A stretch of DNA of 17,492 nucleotides, taken from NCBI GenBank assembly GCA_039929105.1, contig JBDSRX010000060.1, positions 1 to 17,492 on the forward strand, written 5' to 3'. A program made the position numbers and the translations under genes. The number at the start of each line of letters is the position of its first letter. Within the stretch, counting starts at the first letter, position 1. The stretch is from JBDSRX01 sp039929105 (GTDB taxonomy: Bacteria; Patescibacteriota; Dojkabacteria; J137). The notes below the pieces were generated by a model. The model was not told where the DNA came from and made no database searches. It saw only the letters and a program-made list of their open reading frames with translations. This document shows positions 6,664 to 16,400 of this stretch, piece by piece.

Positions 6664-7386
6664 TTATTGAACTATAGTACTATATGTTCCAGAATTTATA
6701 ATAGATTTTGTAGCCGGTCTATAGATTACTATTAATTTAGCTGTTTGATATGTAGCAATAATATCGTCTTTTTGTGCATTAGCATAGAAAATAGGATCAC
6801 TTTCTTTAACTTTAGTTTCATCTACTACTACAGATAGAGCTGCTGATTCTGTAGAATCTGCTGCTAATAAATTCTCTTCCTTAGCTTTTTCAGAAATTGC
6901 AGTTGATGCTTGGTCCTGTAATGCTTTTTGTTTTGTAGATGGTGTATCTCCTTCGTAAATTAATTTTTTCTCTGCAGATCTATAAATAACCATTTTTGAA
7001 GAATAGGCTAAAACATAGTCACCATTTTGAGCATCCTTATATACTTCTGCTGCAAATTGATTTTGTTTTTTAATATCTTCTACATTTGGCAACAATTTGT
7101 TATCTCCAATAACTGCTACTACAGGAACTTCTGTCGGTGGTAAATTAGCTTGCTTGCTTGCGTCGTTTACAATATTAACAACATTCAATTGATTCAATAA
7201 ATTTGGTGGATTTAATACTAAAATTACCAAAATAACCTGAAAAACAAACATTAAAAACATTGTTAATTTCATGCTTGGTATGTATTTAGACCAATTCATA
7301 GGTGATGATGGTTTTGACATCTTAACAGATTCTTTTTGGATAAACGGTGAGACTCTTTGCTGGTCTAATCTTGTTTCTAATGGCAT
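6664..7386 (-). CDS. Single-pass membrane protein with duplicated extracellular domain
   Basis: A 240-residue protein of unknown function. A polar, positively charged N-terminal tail (1-38) is followed by one membrane helix (about 40-60), so the C-terminal part should face outside. Two copies of a short domain follow. Copy 1 at about 115-146 reads VYKDAQNGDYVLAYSSKMVIYRSAEKKLIYEG. Copy 2 at about 200-233 keeps FYANAQKDD, then the KLIVIYRPATKSIINSG pattern. They are joined by an Ala/Lys/Glu-rich linker (about 150-185). From memory, proteins with this 'DAQNGD...IYRP' domain are common in Candidate Phyla Radiation genomes, but I cannot verify that here. Met23 is an alternative start; the first ATG is preferred because it fits the promoter and leader length. 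It lies 64 bases downstream of the giant surface-protein gene on the same strand. Confidence 0.75.
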   Translation of the reverse strand: MPLETRLDQQRVSPFIQKESVKMSKPSSPMNWSKYIPSMKLTMFLMFVFQVILVILVLNPPNLLNQLNVVNIVNDASKQANLPPTEVPVVAVIGDNKLLPNVEDIKKQNQFAAEVYKDAQNGDYVLAYSSKMVIYRSAEKKLIYEGDTPSTKQKALQDQASTAISEKAKEENLLAADSTESAALSVVVDETKVKESDPIFYANAQKDDIIATYQTAKLIVIYRPATKSIINSGTYSTIVQ

Positions 7387-7417
7387 AAAAAAAGTTTAAA
7401 ATCTTAATAGTGTTTTA

Positions 7418-7446
7418 ATAATATATCATTTTGAAATGATTGGCAA
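7418..7446 (-). promoter_or_regulatory. Candidate promoter with a palindrome filling its spacer
   Basis: On the minus strand TTGCCA (7446-7441) and TATTAT (7423-7418) are 17 bases apart, each matching 5 of 6 consensus bases. The 16-base palindrome ATCATTT-TG-AAATGAT (7425-7440) occupies almost the whole spacer, a position used by some activator or repressor operators. It is just outside the stop codon of the giant gene and serves the 240-residue membrane protein (leader about 25 bases). Confidence 0.5.
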
Positions 7447-7450
7447 AGGG

Positions 7451-10400
7451 CTAGCTGCCAAATCCCTCAATAGGGTTTTCTGATTCATTAGATTTATCTA
7501 ATGGAATTCCTTCATTTAATGCTTCCCCTTTTTGAATGCTAATTTGAATATACTCTGATCCATCTTTATTTTTAATATAGGCCCCAGATGCACTCGTTGA
7601 TGGAAATTGGAATCCTGGAACATTAGCTGCAACTCCATAAGTTCCTTCTTCTAAATCAAATCCAAATCTTCCAGACTCATCCGACATTTGAACATCTAAT
7701 TGCCTTCCTTCTTTAATACTGTAAACTCTTATAAATCCTCCTTTAACTCTTTGTTTCCCTTTAGAATCAAACAAATAACCCCAGTTTCTAGGATTCTTAC
7801 CTAAGAAGTAAAATGCACCAAACTGAATAATATAAATTCCTAGTAATACTATATTCAACAGCGTAGCACTAATTATTACAGATATTATAGAGATTACGAA
7901 TCCACTAACTACTATTATAGTATTTATTTTCCTTAACGACTTTTGAATAATAGCTTTTGCACCAGACTTCTTTTCAATTACTTTACTTCCCTTTGGTTGT
8001 AGACCAATATCTTTTGCAATGTTTTGTTCTTTATCTAATGTTATTTCTGTTTTATAAGTTTCGTATTCTGGATGTAATACTTCTATTGCATAGACTCCCT
8101 TATTTACTGGTAAACCATACTTTCCATTTAGATTTGTAATCTTTTCCTTTATAAATGTTTTAATATTACCATTTACAGAATAAATTCTTACTGTCGCAAA
8201 TGGGATTGGTGTTTTTGTAACAACATCATGAACGATTCCCCATGGAGCTAATCTAACTGGATCTCTCAATAAAGCTAAGAAAAATAATATTAATCTTGGA
8301 TATACTAGCAAGTTTAATAATAGTAATAATCCAAAAGATAGAGTTAATAATGTTGGTGAGAATATATTTGCAAATATTTGAGATATATCTTGTGTTGTAG
8401 AATCTGCTGCTACTAATAAATATGGTTTATATTGTGATACTGGAATTATTCCAGTCACATTATAAGTTTCATTTGTAATATTGGAAGAACAAATAACTTT
8501 AAAGTAAATATCTCTTACTCCATCCGCATTATTTAAATCTATTACACTTGAATGATTAGTACCATCTGAGAATTCTGATGAAAATGGAAGATCGTTTGCC
8601 TCTAATCCATAATCAACTTTACATGTTGCATCCTCAATAGTTAAATACTTTAATAGTGCTTGACCATTAGAATTAAATGCATATGGTCTTTCTTCTAATG
8701 AGATAAAGTCTGTTGTTTCTACTACTCCAACAGTTTCACCTTTTTCTAAAGAATAAGCATAAACACTTCTCGAACTTTTAGAACTCTCTGCAACAGAATT
8801 TACTCTGAATATATATGTTTGACCTGCCTCCAAATTATCGATTGTAATACAATGACTAGTTGAATATGAATCTTCAACAGGAGTAGAGTCGGTATATATT
8901 CCATTACTAGCTAAACCGTAATCTACAGATCCTTTTGAAGGAACATTTGTAGTCCAACAAATTTCAACTGTAGTTTCATTTATTTTTTTAAATTCTACAT
9001 TTGAAATCTGGACATCTGCTAAACAAGTTAGTGCTGTTGGATTAGTAGTACAATAATCATCTGGTGTTAATACTGGAGTCGAAACTGGTGTTCCTGGATC
9101 TTCAGGTACATCAGCAGGGTTTACAGTTATTGGACTTGATGTTGTGTAAGTTAAACTGCCATTCGATGTATCTGTAATTGTTATAGTAAAACTTCCATCT
9201 TCAATGAATATTATCCCATCTGTAAATACATGCACTCCATTATCAGAACCAGAGAATTGATAATCTGCAGGTAATATTGCCGAAGGTGAATTTGATGAAA
9301 AGTGAATAGTACCTGTGTAAGATGAATCTGGATTTCCAAATGAATCTTTTGCAGTTACAGTTATTGTTATTGGTTCACCAGCAGTTACGGTTGTTGGATT
9401 TACTGAAGCTTCTACAGAATTTACAGAACTAACTCTAAATGCTGCGACACTTGAAGAGTTACTAAAATTAATCCAATCACTTGCAATACTATCATCTGTA
9501 TTTACTATTCTTGTTCTCCATTTATAAGATTCCCCTTTCACTAAACCATTAACAGGAACTTGTGCAATAACTGGAGCTCCTCCTGTATATGTTAAATCTG
9601 TGTATTCAATAGATGCACCTGTTAAATCTCCAAAATCATTACTTAAAGAAGATGCTGTAAATTCATCTGTGAACGGAACAATTTCAAATTCTGCTCTTAG
9701 ATGTTTAGGTGACATTACTGTTGCTCCAGGATCTGAAACATTTGCTTTTAGTACAACTTCATCTTGAGTTGTACTTCCGCCTGCAGGAATTATTGTACTT
9801 GCATCAGATTCGAATTGTTGTTTAATAGTTGGGACTGCAGGAATACTTGTTACAGCTGGCGATGTTCCAACCTGACCACTTTGTGCTTGAACAGATGAAC
9901 CCTCAGCCACATTTAATGTTCCGCCTAAGTCACAAGGTCCAACAGAGTAGAGTATAGAAACTCTTCCTCCTCCTCCTCCTCCTCCATCAAATGTTGAATT
10001 TCCTCCATTTCCACCACTTGCATTTAATGTCCCGTCTAAATTACAAGTTGCACCTTCTATTAATATCGAACCTCCTGCTCCTCCGCCTCCGCCAGGTGAA
10101 GATATATGACCCGTTTCTCCGCTCATATCAATAGAAGACCCACTTGCTAAGTTAACATCTCCATATCTTGCTCTAATTGCGATTGCTCCTCCTCCAAATC
10201 CTCCAACTGTTCCTACTCCAGATGCTCCGCCTCCTGATCCTAAGTTCAATGGAGTTCTTTGACTTCCATAAGAACTACCTCCTAATGGTGATGGATTACT
10301 TCCATCAGATTGACCCGATCCTCCTGCACCGCCATATCCTCCGCCTCCGCCTCCACTTAATCCAAGACCTGTTCCACCTGCACCTGCACCTGTTGATGAA

Positions 10401-13400
10401 GAAAATCCTTGTAATTTACCATCTAATATTGCACCTGCACTTAATGTAAATCCTCCAGTTAAATTGAACACAACACCTCTTCCAACTACATTAGCTATGG
10501 CATCATTATATTGAGAATTAAAATCAGCTTGGTGTGATTGGTAGTATGAGAAAAGTGTAGCAATCTCACTTCCACTTAAAGCTCTCCCAAATATTGCTGT
10601 TTCGTCCATTGCTCCGCATTGTTGTTGACCTGCTGCTGCATAATTACATAATGAAGAGATATCTGTACCTGCATTAGTTGCAATACTTCCTACCAAATTA
10701 CCATCTACGAAAAAAGAAGTTGTACCTGCATTTTCTGAAGCAACTATATTATGCCATCCTGTTGATAGACCAGAAGTATTGTAACCACTTGGATACCAAG
10801 CAGAATTATAACTACCTAGATTTCCACTTACATCAATAATTATTTGATGCTGACCTCCTCCTAAATGAGATGTAACAGTTCTCCATCCATCAAGACTTGT
10901 TGGTAATGGGAATTTTAACCATGTGCTAATTGACCAATTTGAAGGTAGTATAATTGGAGATGGAACTGATAATCCATTTCCATTTAAATTTAAATTCTTC
11001 GCATTACCAAGAAAACCAGTTGTATTTGTACCCCCTGATATTGAAAGATTTCTTCCGTTACCAGATGCGTCCGTTAAATAGTTTCCTGTCCCATATAATT
11101 CATCTAAATGCCAAAGACCTAATGCTGTTAGTCCAGATACTGCATCACCTGGCACAATATTTGCTGGATAAGCATGCCCTTCTGAAGTTGTATTTAAATC
11201 TCCTTTGATAAGAACTTTTACGTTTGCTCCAATTCTTACATCATTGAAATTGTAATCCTGAGGAAGAAAATCCATCCCGTTTTCTCCAATAGTTCCATTA
11301 TTATCAATTACTAAATCTCCATTTCCACTTGCAAATAATGCTTTGTTCTCTGAATAAAGAGTTCCAGGGCCACCATTACAATTTACTCCACATCCTCCAA
11401 GTCCGCCTAATGTGTGTATTAAAGAAATATTATTAAAGTCTAGTGGCTCTGCTTCACCAATTCCATTTTCATTAAATAATATTGCAATCCTTCCTCCACC
11501 TCCACTTCCATAACAATTTGAATTTCCTCCATCTGCTCTAATAACTCCAGTTCCTCCAACAGCATTAGCATCTATAAAAATACTTCCTCCACTTGATCCT
11601 GCTTGGCATCCTGAAACACCATATCCACCATTAGAAGATATTGTTCCATAATTAATTACAGAGTCATTTACAGTTAGATTAATAACTCCTCCACCGTTTG
11701 CAACATTAGCTCCACTTCCTAAACTTATTGGTCTCGTGATTGAACCGTATGATCGTGTTGTAGAAGAATAACCAATACCACCATAACTGGCACCATTTCC
11801 TAAACCTCCAGGACCTCTTGCGGATCCATATCCTAATTTATCTGCATTTACATAACCACCTGCTTCAACATATAAATTATTCAAATGTAAATCTACACCA
11901 AAGTCGTTAGTCCAATTTGTATCTCCACTATCATAACTATTTAAATTTAAAACTCCATTATTTGAAACTGTAATATCACCAAGATTATAAACACCATCTG
12001 TAATTGACCAAGTACGTGGATTTAAAGTAACAGAACCAATACCAGACCCACCTATTGTTAAGTGACTAGTAGAATTATCTCCTCCTAAATTAATTGCTCC
12101 ATTTATTCCTAGATTTACTCCTGTTATTGTTAAATTGCTAGGAGCATTAAAAGTTCCATATACATTTAAGTTTGGTTTAGTCGAATCTCCAGTTAGTTGG
12201 TTTCCATTTGTAATTGTTAGGCTACTTCCATCCCCTAATACATTAAGATTTCCATATCTGGTTAGATTTATTTCTTTAAAAGTATAAGATCCAGAAATTA
12301 ATGCTGCTGCTTGTGCTACTGAGTTTGCATTATCAATATATAAAGCACCTTGATGATTAGTATCAACTCCTTTATGTTCTACATAAACAGTTCCTGCACC
12401 TGCATTACAAGCTACTCCGCACCAATCAGCAGGTCCTCCGAACGCTTGTATATGTGATCTGTCTGTAATTGCAAAAGTATTATCACCGCCTAATCCATCC
12501 CCATTTTGATCGAAGTAAACAGCAATTCTACCTCCAGCTCCACCATTTCCTGAGCATGAACCATTAGCTCCATTAGATCTTAATAAGCCTAAGCCTTTAA
12601 GAATATTTGTATCTAAATAGATAGAACCTCCTGTACCACCACCCTGGTGACAACCATTTGGACCCTCTCCGTTTACACTAATTGTTCCATCTATTTGTAG
12701 AAGATTATTTATTGTAAGTTTAATTGCACCACCTCCAAAATGATATCCACCACTTCCTAAATCAGTTGGCTCATAAACAGATCCGTAAGCAATGCTAGAA
12801 CCTGCACCAATACCTCCGTAACTACTACCATTTCCCGTTCCTGGACCAATATTTTGTCCATAACCTAAGTAATCACCATTTATATACCCGCCTGTTTGAA
12901 CTATAAAATTATTTGCATGAATATTTACACCGTTATCATTAGTCCAATTACTATCACCATTATTGTAACCTGGAAGAGTAATAGTCCCATTTGCAAGCAC
13001 ATTAACATCTCCAAAATTATAAACACCAGTGCTATTTGCCCATGTATTAGCATATAGTGTTAAACCACCAGCGTAAGTCCCACCAACTACTATGCTGCTA
13101 GTATTATTATCTTCGCCAAGATTGAATTCACCTTTAATTGAAAGTGTAAGACCGCTTATATTTAATGTATTTGGTGTATTTACTGTTCCTTCTATAGTAA
13201 GATTTGGTTTAGTTGAATCGCCAGTTATTGAATTAGAGTCTGCTATATTTAATACACTCGAGTTACCCAGTATAGTAAGGTTTCCTGCTCTTGTAAGTTT
13301 AATCTCTTTAAAAGTATAAATTCCAACAGTTAATCCGGCAGAACTGTTGGAATGTGTATTATTATCTATATACAAGCTGCCTTCTTGTACTCCATCAACA

Positions 13401-16400
13401 GCGTTTTGTTCTATATATATTGTTCCAGCTCCTCCTCTTAAAGTTTCCCCACTCCAATCTCCTACACCACCAAAGGCTTGGACATGAGATGAACTTGTAA
13501 AATCGAAAGGATTTCCACCGCCTAAACCATCACCATTTTGGTCATAGTAAATTGCAATTCTTCCCCCAGATGCTCCTGCTCCTGCACATACTCCACTTCC
13601 TCCATTGCTTGTTATAGTTCCTGTACCATTAATATTTTGAGTATCAATCCAAACAGATCCTCCAGAAGAACCTCCGTTATGACAACCAATTCCATTTCCA
13701 CCATCAGAAGATATAGTTCCATTTAAAGAAATTAATCCAGAGATTGTTAATTTAATTGCTCCTCCACCAGATTGTGATGTTCCTCCAGAACCCAATAGAG
13801 CAGGGACATAAACAGATCCATAGGGAGCTGAACCATAACCTCCATAACCTCCGTAACCAGCACCATTTCCTGTTCCAGGTCCTCTGTTAACTGCATATCC
13901 TTGAATATCTGCACTAACTCTTCCACCTAAATCTATTGTTAAATTATCTGCTATTAAATTTACACCGTAATCGTTTGTCCAGTCAGAATCTCCATTATCG
14001 TAACTTTTTAAATTCACTACACCTTTAAATCCAACATTAATCTCTCCAAAAGTATAATCTCCATTTGTATGTGCCCAAGTATTTGCAGACAAGAGAAGAC
14101 TAGACTCTAAAGTATTACCAATAGTTATACTGCTCATTGAATTATCACTTCCCAAAGTTATTTCTCCATATATTGAAAGTGAAACTCCTTCAACATTTAA
14201 GACAGAAGGTCCTACAAGCGTTCCATAAATATTAAGATTTGGTTTTGTAGCATCTCCAGTTAAATCATTTCCATCTGTGATTGTTAAAATGCTGTCATCA
14301 CCAAGAATTTCTAAATTTCCACTTCTTTGTAAATTTACTTCTTTAAAAAGATAATTTCCTGGTATCAATGTTGCAGTATAGGCTGTAGAGTTTGCATTAT
14401 CTACATATAATCTTCCAGCATGCAAATCATCAACACCTCTTTGTTCTACATAAACAGTTCCAGCTCCTCCGTTGTAAGGTGGACCGTACCAACTCCCAGC
14501 CCCACCAAATGCTTGTACATGTGTTCTATCTGCTAATGCAAAAGTATTATCGCCACCCAAACCATCTCCATTAGTTCCGTAGTAAAGTGCAATTCTACCT
14601 CCACTTGCTCCTGATCCAGCACAAATACCATTTCCTCCATTTGAAGAAATAACTCCAGAACCTTTTAATGTACCAGTTTCTACCCAAACAGATCCTCCCG
14701 ATGCTCCTCCTGCATGGCAACCATAACCACTTCCTCCATTTGAGGATAGATTACCATTAATTTCTGCTGTACCTGCAATAATAAGTTTTATAGAACCACC
14801 CGCAGGATATACACCTCCGCCACTTCCGCCCGATCCTAACTCATGAGGTTCATAAACAGATCCATATGCTGATCCGCTTGCATAACCTCCAATTCCACCA
14901 TAACTTGCACCATTAGCTGTTCCTCTTCCTCTATCTGTTCCAAAACCAAGTTGGTCTGAATTTATTGTACCTCCAGTTTGAACTAATAAATTAGCAGCAT
15001 AAAAATCTATTCCAAAATCATTTGTATAATCTCCATCACCATTATCATATCCGACCATTTTAATCGATCCATTTCCTCCAACTGTTACATCTCCAAAAGT
15101 ATAACTTCCATTTGTATGTGCCCAAGTGTATGCATATAAAGTTAGACCCGCAGCAGATATATCTCCAATTGTTAATGTACTTGTTCCATTATTACCACCC
15201 AAATTTATTTCTCCTTTAACTCCAACATCAACTCCATTTATATTTAGTACTTGTGGAGCTAAAAATGTTCCTTCTACTGTTAAATTTGGTTTAGTAGAGT
15301 CTCCGGTAAGAGCTGTTCCATCACTAATACTTAAAGTACTTGAATCACCTAAAATTGTTAAATTTCCGTATCTTGTTAATTTTATTTCGCTAAATACATA
15401 ATCTGATTGTGGTAATACTGCAGCACTTGCAACCGAGTTAGCATTATCTACATATAATCTTCCTTGATGTGAAATATCTACACCTTTATGTTCTACATAA
15501 ATTGTTCCAGCTCCAGCATTACAAGCAAGACCACACCAGTCTCCTGGACCTCCATGTGATTGAATGTTTGTTTGGCTTGTTAGTGCAAAAGGATTTCCAC
15601 CACCCAAACCGTCTCCATTGGTTGTGTAATAAATTGCAATTCTTCCTCCAGCTCCACCACCTGCATTACAAACTCCATTTCCTCCATTTGTTCTAAATAC
15701 TCCAGCTCCTTTTAGAACGTTTGTATTAATCCAAATAGAACCTCCCGAAGCTCCTCCTTGATGACATCCAGATCCTCCTGCACCATTAGCAGTAATAGTT
15801 CCTTCAATTTGTGTTAAACCAGAAACTGTTAATTTAATTGCTCCTCCAGCTGCCAATGGGCCACTGCTTCCAGAACCCATTTGACTTGGTTCGTATACAG
15901 AATCGTATGCAGTACCTCCGCCTCCGCCTAAACCTCCGTGAGCAGATCCACCTGCGGCTCCTGGTCCTCTTGCAGTTGCATAACCTGAAGAATCTGCATT
16001 AATTGTACTTCCCGAATCTACTAAGATGTTATCTGTAATAATAGTTACTCCATAGTCATTAGTCCAATCTCCATCTCCGTTATCGTAAGAAGCTAAAGTT
16101 AAAATTGCTCCACTTGTTATATGTATGTCTAATCCATTACAATCAAAAATTCCTAAGTTAGATTCGCTGGCATTCCATGATTGATTTGAATCTATAATTC
16201 CATCCGCATCTGGACATGCCCCTACAGTATCTACAACAGCAACTGTACTTGAAAAACCTTCGGAAGACCCATCAGTTAATTTTAATTTAATACTCTCATG
16301 AGTATCGTAACTAACATTGCTTAATATTTTTACACCAAGATCTCCTCCTGTGAATGTAATTGTTGTTGGAGATAAATTTCCAGCACCTGGATTTGAAGTT

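Noticed and set aside
9965..9985. (GGA)7 tract as a phase-variation switch
   Set aside because: The repeat unit is three bases, so copy-number change adds or removes glycines without shifting the frame.
10177..10449. Open plus-strand frames inside the giant gene, such as this one and 15126-15401
   Set aside because: They are antisense to glycine- and repeat-coding DNA, have Leu/His-rich low-complexity translations, and have no promoter or start signal. Their openness follows from codon bias of the real gene.
11192..16177. CRISPR-like or DNA-level repeat array
   Set aside because: The period is about 1 kb, copies differ widely at the base level, and the reading frame is preserved throughout. 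They are protein repeats.
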